Shown here piece after piece: positions 42,536 through 50,634 of a DNA stretch of 64,000 nt (positions within the stretch are counted from its first letter, which is position 1; the number at the start of each line of letters is the position of its first letter). Under the pieces are notes generated by a model, which was given only the letters and a program-made list of their open reading frames with translations, ran no database searches and was not told the origin of the DNA. The position numbers and the translations under genes were made by a program. The stretch is taken from contig NZ_KK073875.1 of assembly GCF_000585395.1 (NCBI RefSeq), forward strand, positions 4,512,524 to 4,576,523, read 5' to 3'. The stretch comes from Saccharibacillus sacchari DSM 19268. GTDB taxonomy: Bacteria > Bacillota > Bacilli > Paenibacillales > Paenibacillaceae.

Positions 42536-42877
42536 TCACTTTATTGTTGTCTGCTCAGTCCCTACATACACCTTCACGCTTTCCGCCCGGTCGCCTTTCA
42601 ACGTCTTGAACGTCACCGAGATCGCAAAACTCAGCACATTGTCGCCCAGCCTGATTTCTCCGTTGGCTGCTCCCGCTTTTCCATGGCTAATCGCTTGGAA
42701 CACGGTAATTTCGTCCGGCTCGGCATCGAACGATTCCCCGTAGATCCGGACAGAATAATCTTCGTCGGAAGCCGAAGCTCCGGATTTACCAAGCGTCGCA
42801 ACCACTTTAATCGCCAATCCTTCCACAAACGCATTTTTCGGCGAATTGCTGCACATTCCGCTTCGAACGATCTTTAT
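42536..42877 (-). CDS. NTF2-like (SnoaL-fold) small protein, start uncertain
   Basis: A protein of about 106-113 residues. GMCSNSPKNAFVEGLAIKVV at the N-terminus and AISHGKAGAANGEIRLGDNV later resemble the small NTF2-like proteins of Firmicutes; these usually bind small ligands. The only in-frame ATG (42856) has no ribosome binding site. AAGGGGG lies 7 nt before an ATA at 42877, which would add IDIKIVRSG-type residues expected in the family, so either an unusual ATA start or a damaged start codon is possible. Last gene after the DUF4261 gene. Confidence 0.6.
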   Translation of the reverse strand: MKIVRSGMCSNSPKNAFVEGLAIKVVATLGKSGASASDEDYSVRIYGESFDAEPDEITVFQAISHGKAGAANGEIRLGDNVLSFAISVTFKTLKGDRAESVKVYVGTEQTTIK

Positions 42878-42905
42878 GTCGATTCCCCCTTAAGTCGAAA
42901 AGACC

Positions 42906-43781
42906 TCAATCGCCTTCAATCTTCACCGTCATCCCTTCAAGCGCCACACCGGCAGACCGTACCAGATTCAATGTCCGACCCGCTCCAAAAGCTACCTCTT
43001 CCCCGCCCTGGAACCGGATATTCCGCGAGATCGCATAGTGCACCACCGAGAACGTCAGCTCGAAGATTTCGTTCCCCGAACGCGGCGAATCCACCAGTTC
43101 GAACTCGTCCGAGCCGAAATCCGCCATTCCGTGCGTATAAGCCGCTCCTCCTTGCGCTCCACCGTACAACCCGACAAAGACCCACAAATTCACCGGCAGC
43201 TCCTGCTCTTTTAACAACTCCGCACTCGCTAAATAATCCGCCCGGCTCACGAGCAACGGCGCCGAGTAGACGGCAAGCGCATTCATTTCTCCGTCCAGCA
43301 AAGCCGCGATCGCCTGCGTCAGGAAGCGGTGTCCGCTCAAGCCGTTAGGCGCGTTGCGCAGCGTTACGAGCAGCTGCGCGGCATAGCCCGTAATCTCCTG
43401 CTCCGCCTCCGGCCACAGTTGATTATACTTCGCGTTCTCTTCGGCCTCACTATTCGGCAGCGGCGCCGGTATGTACTCGGCCGTAACCGTCATGCCCCGA
43501 TAATGCGCGATCAGCTGCCCGTCATGCAAGCCGCCTTCCGCTTCCGCGCCTTGAATCCGCAGCTTTTGCATCACGCCGTCCAACTGCGGCGGCTGCGAGT
43601 TTTTTAGCAAAACATGACGGCTTAGCGTAACCGTATCCGGTCGATGTTCCGGAATTACGCTCCAAGCGGCAATTCCCCTGCTCGAACGCGGCTCCCGATC
43701 CGATACTCTCGAAGTCTCCCGCACCGCCGTTTCCTCGTCGTCTTCCGTCAACTTTTTAAACCATTTTGTGAAAAAACTCAT
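42906..43781 (-). CDS. DUF4261 domain protein
   Basis: A 291-residue cytoplasmic protein with the DUF4261 pattern: GHRFLTQAIAALLDGEMNAL, then LPVNLWVFVGLY, AYTHGMADFGSDEFELVDSP. Start ATG 43781 is chosen (AAGGAG 11 nt upstream) over the upstream frame start at 43823. It lies in a row with an esterase and an ATP-grasp gene. DUF4261 proteins have no settled function; they often sit near stress or toxin-related genes. Confidence 0.75.
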   Translation of the reverse strand: MSFFTKWFKKLTEDDEETAVRETSRVSDREPRSSRGIAAWSVIPEHRPDTVTLSRHVLLKNSQPPQLDGVMQKLRIQGAEAEGGLHDGQLIAHYRGMTVTAEYIPAPLPNSEAEENAKYNQLWPEAEQEITGYAAQLLVTLRNAPNGLSGHRFLTQAIAALLDGEMNALAVYSAPLLVSRADYLASAELLKEQELPVNLWVFVGLYGGAQGGAAYTHGMADFGSDEFELVDSPRSGNEIFELTFSVVHYAISRNIRFQGGEEVAFGAGRTLNLVRSAGVALEGMTVKIEGD

Positions 43782-43817
43782 CGTTGTCCTAGCTCCTTCC
43801 GTTTTCCGATGAACAAC

Positions 43818-43842
43818 GGACACCCGAACGATCCGGGTATCC
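43818..43842. other. Intercistronic hairpin between esterase and DUF4261 genes
   Basis: GGACACCCG (43818-43826) and CGGGTATCC (43834-43842) pair with one wobble. There is no T run, so it is more likely an mRNA processing or stability element than a terminator. Confidence 0.4.
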
Positions 43843-43866
43843 GCGCCGTTTTCCGGAATTCTTTTT

Positions 43867-44619
43867 TTACAATAAATCCTGCATATAATATCGAATTTGC
43901 TTTCTCCACCAGTGCCAATCGTGATTCACGTCATAGCCCCAAAAATCGAGCCGCGCCGGAATCACTTTATTGTACAGCACTTCGCCGAGGCGCGCCGTCT
44001 CTTCCCGCATCTCGTCTTCCCACTCGCCCTGACCGCAGCAGATCACGATCCGGCTGCGACGATACTGCTCCAGTCTCCAATCGTCGGTCAGCCCCGGCAA
44101 ATAGTCGAGCGGCGAGTTGTAGTAGACTGCACCGTCCCGGTACCCTCCGAAAAAGTGATTAACCGAATACACCCCGCTTAACGCAAGCAGCGTATCGAAG
44201 AACTGAGGATGCCGGAAAAAGAAATTCGCGCTGTAGTAAGCTCCCATCGAGCAGCCGCTGATCAGGATCTTTTGCTCGTCTCCGCCGTTGTTTTGCTTGC
44301 TTTCCCGCAATATCCCCGGAATCAGCTCCTGCACGATATACGCGTCATACTGCTCGTGGCGGCCGATCCGGTCCTGAATGTTCCAATGCGGCGAGAAAAA
44401 CGTCTCTTCGTCCAGCGTGTCGCACGCCCATACCTGAAGCTTCCCCGCATCGATCCATTCGGCCAGCTCGTCGATCATGCCCGAATCTTCATATTGATAA
44501 AAGCGTCCGAGCGACGTCGGGAACACCAGCATCGGTTTGCCCCGGTCGCCGTACACTTTATATTCCATGTCGCGGCCGAGCGCCGGACTGTATTCTTTTC
44601 GATATTGCACGTTAACCAT
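43867..44619 (-). CDS. Alpha/beta-hydrolase esterase
   Basis: A 250-residue alpha/beta hydrolase of the esterase-D/antigen 85-like group: nucleophile Ser in ILISGCSMGAYYSANFFFRH, Asp/His near the end around GYDVNHDWHWWRKQIRYYM. No signal peptide. Start ATG 44619 overlaps the end of the ATP-grasp gene by 8 nt, so they are coupled. Esterases of this type next to an ATP-grasp enzyme suggest making and trimming of an ester or peptide product, which is inference. Confidence 0.82.
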   Translation of the reverse strand: MVNVQYRKEYSPALGRDMEYKVYGDRGKPMLVFPTSLGRFYQYEDSGMIDELAEWIDAGKLQVWACDTLDEETFFSPHWNIQDRIGRHEQYDAYIVQELIPGILRESKQNNGGDEQKILISGCSMGAYYSANFFFRHPQFFDTLLALSGVYSVNHFFGGYRDGAVYYNSPLDYLPGLTDDWRLEQYRRSRIVICCGQGEWEDEMREETARLGEVLYNKVIPARLDFWGYDVNHDWHWWRKQIRYYMQDLL

Positions 44620-45784
44620 GGTCCACCGCCTGAATATAGTCCGCGATCTCGCGCACCCGATCCAACGAATCCGCACGGAACTGATACGCCCGATTGCCGC
44701 TGGCCCGACTGAAGATCGCGTCGATCTCGTCGTAACGGACTACGGCATCGCCCAGCTCGCGCAAAATGTCTTCATGGCTATGCACGTAATGCTTGCGGTC
44801 TTTGCGGCTCGCGTATCCCGTGAAATACCGGCCTTCCGGCGGCGCGCCGCTTCCTCCGTGCACGACCGTTCTCGCCCACAGCGAATACACGTCCACCTCG
44901 TACGAGTAGTTGATCGCATCCGTCATCCACGCGCCCGGCGGCCGCATATTGACTTCAAGCGCAATCAGTCGGCCGTTTTTGTTGGATTTGAACAGCTCGA
45001 TATGGAAGAAGCGTTCCCGAATCCCGAAAGCCTCCAAAATGCTCCGTCCCGCTTTCTCCACCTCGGGATCGACGTTTTTTAAGCAGAAATAACGCAAATG
45101 ATCGTCGTCGCTGACCACTTTCATGATGCTTTGCTCGAACCGGTGGCTGGCCTGAAACCGTACAATCCCTTCATGGTCGATAATCCCGTCGTACGTCAAA
45201 ATGATCCCGTCGATAAACTCTTCCATAATAAACTCCGTGTCGGCTGGCCGCGTATGCAGGAAATAGTCTAACTCCTCCTGATCGCTCAGCTTGTACGTAT
45301 GGCTCGCGCCCGATCCCAGATCCGGCTTGACCACGACGGGAAAGCCGTTTTCCGCTATAAAAGCAGCCGCGCTGATCCGATCCGGATTTTTCAGAAAACG
45401 CACCGTGTCCACGCCGCTTTTCCGGAAAAAGTCTTTCATCTTCGATTTCTGTTTTAAGTTATCGACAAAGTCGGCTTTGGTGCCGTCGATATTGAAGTCG
45501 GTGCGCATCTGCGCGTCGCTCTCCAGCCAATATTCGTTCATGGACTCGAAGCGGTCGATTTTGCCGTATTGATGCGTAAAGTAGCCCACCGCACGCAGCG
45601 TCTCGTCCTGGTTCTCCATATTGTCGACGCGGTAATATTCCGTCAGCGCGCCGCGCAGTCGTTCAGGCAGGTCGTCATAAGCGGCGTCGCCGATGCCCAG
45701 CACCGTCGCGCCCTCCTCATGCAGCCGAATCGCGAACTCGCCGCTGCTGCCGGGAAAGTGGGGAGAGAAAAACACAAAATTCAT
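44612..45784 (-). CDS. ATP-grasp ligase-like protein
   Basis: A 390-residue ATP-grasp enzyme. ATP-binding Lys in FPVVVKPDLGSGASHTYKLS, adenine-pocket EEFIDG, and metal-binding acidic residues in FHIELF and LIALEVNMRPPGAW. Enzymes of the family form amide bonds via an acyl phosphate; substrates here are unknown. First of a compact minus-strand set (ATP-grasp, esterase, DUF4261, NTF2-like). Confidence 0.85.
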   Translation of the reverse strand: MNFVFFSPHFPGSSGEFAIRLHEEGATVLGIGDAAYDDLPERLRGALTEYYRVDNMENQDETLRAVGYFTHQYGKIDRFESMNEYWLESDAQMRTDFNIDGTKADFVDNLKQKSKMKDFFRKSGVDTVRFLKNPDRISAAAFIAENGFPVVVKPDLGSGASHTYKLSDQEELDYFLHTRPADTEFIMEEFIDGIILTYDGIIDHEGIVRFQASHRFEQSIMKVVSDDDHLRYFCLKNVDPEVEKAGRSILEAFGIRERFFHIELFKSNKNGRLIALEVNMRPPGAWMTDAINYSYEVDVYSLWARTVVHGGSGAPPEGRYFTGYASRKDRKHYVHSHEDILRELGDAVVRYDEIDAIFSRASGNRAYQFRADSLDRVREIADYIQAVDHG

Positions 45785-45870
45785 GATCGGACCGCCTCCA
45801 TCGCAAGATTGTACCTAATTTATCAGTCTACGGGGTTTTCGTCAATTTGCAAAGCTTCTGTCGCCTATGT

Positions 45871-45901
45871 AAAAACGCCGCCGGACATCTGCCCGGCGGC
45901 G
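45871..45901 (-). terminator. Terminator after GNAT gene
   Basis: CGCCGCCGG and CCGGCGGCG form a GC-rich stem with TTTTT after it on the minus strand. A further perfect palindrome, GTTGGCCGATCGGCCAAC, lies at 45908-45925. Confidence 0.85.
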
Positions 45902-45985
45902 AATACCGTTGGCCGATCGGCCAACAGGAGTCGGGGATGCGCGGGTGCGTCGGCTTTTCCGCCTCCGCCCCCGATCAAGCCCGCG

Positions 45986-46840
45986 TTACAGTCTTTTTTC
46001 CAAACGAATAACCGATTTGATCTTCGCCGCATGCGGCGCAAGTTTTCGTTCGGCCAAACGCAGCATCGTCTGATTGTCTCCGGAGATGCTCATCATGTGA
46101 TAGGCGAAACGCTCCAGCAGCCGATGCTTTCGATTAAGCTCGGCGAACAAAGCCATGCCGTTGCCCCGAATGCGATACTTGGTCTCGACATGCATGGAGC
46201 GGAGCAGCAGCAAATTCGAAGCCAACTGCTGAACGCCCAGCCATCCGGCAACCTTGCCGTCGATCTTCAGCATCGTGCTGAATTCCGGGTGGAGCATCCG
46301 CTCTTCTTCAAACGGATGCAGGTCAGGCGGAAGCGAAGCGGCAATCTGCTCCAGTTCTTCGCGTTCTTGCGCCGTCGCCGACAAAAGCGGCTTCAATTCG
46401 CAGCCTTCGGATAGCCCAAACCGCGACAACCAACGTTCTTGCTGCACACTGGCTGAACGGAACGTGTAGCTCCGTACTTGCAGCTTTTCCGATGCGTAGC
46501 CGCGTTTGATCAGAAAATCTCTTTCCGGACAGGGTTCGCCTTTGCGCATCGTCAGCGTAATGCGGACCGTACGGCAGCCCGCTTCGATCAGTTGACGTTC
46601 GGCTTCCAGCAGTAAACGGCTGCCGATTCCGAGCGTTCGAAACATTTCGGGCACGTGCAGAACGCTAATGCTTCCCGTACCCGATCTCGGGTGCGAGATG
46701 GCCAGCGCCGTACCCGCGAACAAACCGTCGTCAAGTTCGGCGGTCAAGCCGATCGAGCCCGGAGGCAGCGGGTCGGACAATCCGGGCAGATAACGACGAA
46801 AACGCTCCGCCTCAGCAAGAATCATGTTGATTTTAATCAT
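45986..46840 (-). CDS. GNAT-family acetyltransferase
   Basis: A 284-residue protein with an N-terminal GNAT domain: VLHVPEMFRTLGIGSRLLLEAER contains the acetyl-CoA-binding R-x-x-G-I-G-S loop. The second half looks like a further, degenerate GNAT fold (KIDGKVAGWLGVQQ, MHVETKYRIRGNGMALFAEL), so it may be a double-GNAT protein. Start ATG 46840 follows GGGAGGA by 7 nt. Monocistronic. Acceptor unknown. Confidence 0.82.
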   Translation of the reverse strand: MIKINMILAEAERFRRYLPGLSDPLPPGSIGLTAELDDGLFAGTALAISHPRSGTGSISVLHVPEMFRTLGIGSRLLLEAERQLIEAGCRTVRITLTMRKGEPCPERDFLIKRGYASEKLQVRSYTFRSASVQQERWLSRFGLSEGCELKPLLSATAQEREELEQIAASLPPDLHPFEEERMLHPEFSTMLKIDGKVAGWLGVQQLASNLLLLRSMHVETKYRIRGNGMALFAELNRKHRLLERFAYHMMSISGDNQTMLRLAERKLAPHAAKIKSVIRLEKRL

Positions 46841-46930
46841 GTTGAATTCCTCCCGGCCTGCCTGCATTCGTCAAACGTATAAAGGGTTCACCCAATAATC
46901 GGCAAAGAAAAGTCGCCGCAAACTTTCCGT

Positions 46931-49504
46931 CTATTCGATCGGTGCCGACAGCGTAACATCGGATTCTGCGGAATCCGATCCGCTCGGAGCGACAAGCTCG
47001 AAAGAGTCCGTTTCTTCATTGTAGGACAGCGACTGCGGATCGGCAAAATCTTGATCGTAATTGCTCAATGCGGCTTGATTTTTGTTTAAACCATGAATGA
47101 AAGCTTGGGTCGTCATGGTAAGGTTCATGCCTTGCTGATCATAATCTTGAGGCGTCGCGGACGTATTCTCCAGTAAAGCCTTCGCCGAAACGACCGCACT
47201 TTGCAAGATCGGGCGGAAATTGCTCGGATCCGTATTTTCTTCCGAATTCAATGCGCTTTCGGCGATCGCGATGCTTTCGTTCAAGTTTTGCCAAGATTTT
47301 CGGAGCGCCGTCCACTTTTGTTGAGCGTCCTGCAATTGAAGAAGCAGTTGTTGTTCAAGTTCGGGCTCGATCTGATACTGATCTGCATGTTGAATCTTGA
47401 TTGCGCCGACGGCGTTTTTGAACTGTTCGTATGCCCACTCCGGATCTCCCGGCTGTTCGACGCCCGTATCGATCTCCTGGATTTGGACTTCAAGCACGAA
47501 AATTTGCCGAGCCAAATGCGTATAATTTTTGGAATCCCGCAGGAACTCGGTATACACGGTCAAATTTTGCGCCGCCGTGAACAAAACTTCTTCGGAAGAC
47601 GCGCTGTCGCCCAAAATCAAGTTCGCTTCCTCCACCATATTTGTCAAAGTTTGATGGGGCATTTCCGGGTATTCTTTGCCGACCACTTCGCCGACAGCTG
47701 CCTCGAGCAATGCGTTTTCCGCATCCCGGATCGCAACAACCAATTTGTCGTAAGCTTGAACCGTCGATGCCTTTTTGAAGGCTTTGACCGCTTCGCCAAG
47801 CTTTTGAATAGCGGACCCTATGGCAGAAGCAGAGATCGAAGCGCTAGCCGACGCCGTTTTCGCTTCCTGAATCGCCGCTGCCAAAGCATCCGCCGACTTC
47901 TGCGGAACTTGTCCGGATTCGGTTCCGCTATTCGTCGATTTCAACAATTCCTGCGCGGACTTAATTGCAGCGTCAAGAAGCGTTTTATCGACCGCGGGAG
48001 TCGGAACCGACGGAGTCGAAGGCAAAGTTGTACCGCTTCCGGCCGCAGGCGTCGATACATTAGGGGTTGGTACAGCAGGAGTCGATCCGACAGGCGCCGA
48101 CGACTGTCCGTTTACCGAACCGACTTTTCCGGATACCGCCGAATAGTTCTCGATGACCGACGACGGCGACGTATTTTGCGGAAGCGTCAAGCTTTCGATT
48201 CTGGCATCGCTGCCAAGACCGACTTTGGTCAGTCCCGAAATATTTAACGATCCTACGGCCGCGTTTATCAACACTTTGCCTGTTTTCGGATCAACGAAAA
48301 ATTCCGCGATTTTCGAATTCAACCCGCCGCTGATCGTCAGATCGTTTTGCGCAAACAGCTTCGCCACTGTCGATACGCCTGTTAAGTCGACATGCACGTT
48401 CTGTTTGTTCACGTTCATCGTATTCAGCTTCGCGTTGCCGAAGACCACCGTATTTTCGTCGCCGCCCAGCACGTTCGTATCGCCTTTAACTGTAAGACTT
48501 TCACTCAGAAAATCATGTTCCACTTTGCCGCTGATCGTCAGATTGCCGTCGATCGACAGTTCGTTCAATGTGAAAAAGTCGCCGTTTACCGTAACGCCGC
48601 CTTCGATCTTGCTGCCTCCGCCGTTCAGTACGACATTGCCGCTGAATTCGTCTTGACCGTTAGCCGCTGCTTGGCCCGCCGCATTCAATTCCAAACCGCG
48701 CACCGCCTTCACCACGCCGCCGGAGATCGTGACTTTTGCGTTCGCTCCGACCAGTGCAGCCGCATTCGAAGCGGCAAACAAACCGGCTACCTCAGGCGAG
48801 ACGCGGTAAGGCACGCCGCCAAACTTGACGATACCGCCTTGAACCGCCTCGATCTTCTGCGTTTGCAGATTCGATGCTGCCAGTACCGCCGAAGCCGCTT
48901 CGCCGCGCAGTACCTGTTTGCCAGGTTGGATTCCATCGACATATACGCCGAGGAGTCCTGCGGACGCCGCTTGCTTTAATGAAGTTGCGGCCCAACTGCT
49001 AGCCGAAGCCAGACTTTCGTCGGACACGCCCGCGCCTGCGATCTGAATCGGTTCAGCGGTCAGATCCAATGCTTTTGCCAACACAATGGCCATTTGCTCT
49101 TGAGTGACTGGAGCATTCGGCAGAAAAGCATTGCCGCTTCCGCTCATCCAGCCTTTTGCGCGCAGCGCTTCGATAGCCGGGGAAGCCCATGAAGAAGCTT
49201 TGATATCTTTATAGGAAGAAACAGAAGCCTTTGTCGGCTCCAGGCCGAATGCGCGGGCAACGAGCACGGCAAATTCCGCACGCGTCAGCGCGCGTTCTTC
49301 AGCCAAGTTTCCCTGAGGATCGCCTTGGATAATGCCGCGCAGCACGGCGCGTTCTGCATCATTGCTTTGCAGCATCAAAGATTGAGGAGGTACGGCTGCG
49401 TCGGATGCAGCTTGAGCCGAGAGAGGAAAAGCAATCGCACTAGCAGCGATCGCCGAAGCGGCGACACCTTTAGCGGAGAAGAAGTTCGAGGCGGATGTTT
49501 TCAT
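46931..49504 (-). CDS. SLH-domain surface protein
   Basis: An 857-residue exported surface protein. Signal peptide (about 1-32, ending SAQAA), then three SLH-type motifs (about 55-110, 115-170, 175-225: LTRAEFAVLVARAFGLEP, VTQEQMAIVLAKALDLTA, LRGEAASAVLAASNL) that would bind pyruvylated secondary wall polymer. A beta-rich part follows with repeated short strands (GNVVLNGGGSKIEGGVTVNG), a Pro/Thr/Ser linker (about 475-510), then helical coiled modules to the C-terminus, similar in style to the secreted proteins at 2609, 3836 and 23778. Start ATG 49504 follows AAGGAG; the frame opens earlier without one. Monocistronic. Confidence 0.88.
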   Translation of the reverse strand: MKTSASNFFSAKGVAASAIAASAIAFPLSAQAASDAAVPPQSLMLQSNDAERAVLRGIIQGDPQGNLAEERALTRAEFAVLVARAFGLEPTKASVSSYKDIKASSWASPAIEALRAKGWMSGSGNAFLPNAPVTQEQMAIVLAKALDLTAEPIQIAGAGVSDESLASASSWAATSLKQAASAGLLGVYVDGIQPGKQVLRGEAASAVLAASNLQTQKIEAVQGGIVKFGGVPYRVSPEVAGLFAASNAAALVGANAKVTISGGVVKAVRGLELNAAGQAAANGQDEFSGNVVLNGGGSKIEGGVTVNGDFFTLNELSIDGNLTISGKVEHDFLSESLTVKGDTNVLGGDENTVVFGNAKLNTMNVNKQNVHVDLTGVSTVAKLFAQNDLTISGGLNSKIAEFFVDPKTGKVLINAAVGSLNISGLTKVGLGSDARIESLTLPQNTSPSSVIENYSAVSGKVGSVNGQSSAPVGSTPAVPTPNVSTPAAGSGTTLPSTPSVPTPAVDKTLLDAAIKSAQELLKSTNSGTESGQVPQKSADALAAAIQEAKTASASASISASAIGSAIQKLGEAVKAFKKASTVQAYDKLVVAIRDAENALLEAAVGEVVGKEYPEMPHQTLTNMVEEANLILGDSASSEEVLFTAAQNLTVYTEFLRDSKNYTHLARQIFVLEVQIQEIDTGVEQPGDPEWAYEQFKNAVGAIKIQHADQYQIEPELEQQLLLQLQDAQQKWTALRKSWQNLNESIAIAESALNSEENTDPSNFRPILQSAVVSAKALLENTSATPQDYDQQGMNLTMTTQAFIHGLNKNQAALSNYDQDFADPQSLSYNEETDSFELVAPSGSDSAESDVTLSAPIE

Positions 49505-49762
49505 AGATGGCTCCTTATCGCGTTGCCTTTTGCAGACAAAGCTTCTCATGTTGGTGCCTTAATAATAATTTAAATTTGAACAAAATCAATAGGATTTGCC
49601 TACGAATTGCAAATTTAAAATTCATGCAGAAAATACAAATCAATCGAAACGTTTAAATCTCCATTCCTCCTCTCATAAACCCTTTATTATCCATTGTTTC
49701 AACCTTCCTGCATCCTTGAATTCGCTTCTTTTCTCCCAATAATTTCTATCCAACTTCTACAA

Positions 49763-49804
49763 AAAAAGAGCACCCTTTCCGTCACCGGAATCGCTGCTCT
49801 TTTT
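49763..49804. terminator. Bidirectional-looking terminator
   Basis: AAAAAGAGCA (49763-49772) and TGCTCTTTTT (49795-49804) with partial inner pairing. Confidence 0.7.
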
Positions 49805-49829
49805 CCTCTATATGGATAAAATAAATATA

Positions 49830-49936
49830 CTATTACTGTGGACGCATTCGATTTAAAGTTTGCGTCCCTCGGAAACACGTACGCTTCAAGCGAGTTTTCG
49901 AGGGACGTAACCTAACATTTTAAGCGGTCAAGATAC
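49830..49936 (-). repeat. Dispersed element family B, copy 2
   Basis: Reverse-oriented relative of 34473-34575: read on the minus strand it has CTTGACCGC, TTAGGTTACG, CGCTTGAA, GTGTTTCCGA and GGACGCAAAC in the same order and spacing. Here an inner 9-bp stem (CGTCCCTCG 49863-49871 with CGAGGGACG 49899-49907) is intact while one outer end is degraded. Confidence 0.72.
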
Positions 49937-49956
49937 TATTTTGTCCGGTCTGCGTC

Positions 49957-50575
49957 TTAACGGCTCGTATACCCCGCATCCACATGCAGCGTCGTCCCCG
50001 TCACGTACGAAGACATATCCGAAGCCAGCCACAGGCTCGCCTGCGCGACTTCCTCCGGCTGCGCAAAGCGTCCGAGCAGGCTCAGCATCGGCGCGAATTC
50101 TTCTGCCGTTTGCCCGGTTTCGGCCAGCGATCCGCGCAGCATCGGCGTATCGATGGCGCCCGGCGCAACGTTATTGACGCGAATCTGGTGCACGCCGTTT
50201 TCCAGCGCCGCTACTTTGGTCAGACCGATAATGCCGTGCTTTGCTGCCACATAAGCCGGGTTGTTCGGCTGCGGACGGAACCCGCTAACCGAGGAGATGT
50301 TGACGATCGAGCCGCCTTCGCTCTGCTTGATCAGCTGCTGAAGCTCGTACTTGAGACATAGAGCCGTACCCGTCAAATCAATCGAAATCAATTTGTTCTA
50401 GTAAGCTTCGTCAAATTCTGCGGTAGGCGCGTTATCCGGCGTCAGCGCCGCATTGTTGATCGCCACGTCAAGCCGTCCGTACGTATCCACCGTTGCTTTG
50501 ACCATCGCCTGCACTTGCTCGCTGCTGGCGATATCTACCTTTTGGAAAAACGCCGTTCCTCCGGCCGAACAAAGC
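49957..50575 (-). pseudogene. Truncated short-chain dehydrogenase/reductase (SDR)
   Basis: The 144-residue frame from 50391 to 49957 is the C-terminal part of an SDR: catalytic Ser in IVNISSVSG, YxxxK in PAYVAAKHG, and the end SSYVTGTTLHVDAGYTSR. Reading upstream in the same frame gives more SDR sequence (KVDIASSEQVQAMVKATVDT, GRLDVAINNAALTPDNA) but with an in-frame TAG at about 50401-50399 (EAY-stop-NKLISIDLTG), and the N-terminal cofactor-binding TGxxxGIG part is missing. So the gene is 5'-truncated near 50575 and has an internal stop: not functional as a full enzyme. Confidence 0.85.
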
Positions 50576-50634
50576 GGTAACGGAGAAGAGGGCCGGTCGC
50601 ATCATTCATGCTCCCCACCCTCTTTGAGCCTGCC

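Larger units (their letters stand above)
49505..49956. other. Intergenic region with terminator and repeat family B
   Basis: About 450 bp. 49505-49740 is AT-rich and probably holds the SLH gene promoter. A hairpin at 49763-49804 (AAAAAGAGCA with TGCTCTTTTT) looks like a bidirectional terminator. Repeat family B copy 2 occupies 49830-49936. No gene seen. Confidence 0.65.

Noticed and set aside
45908..45925. Perfect palindrome GTTGGCCGATCGGCCAAC as an operator
   Set aside because: It lies just downstream of the GNAT gene beside its terminator and far from a start codon; more likely part of the 3' end structure.
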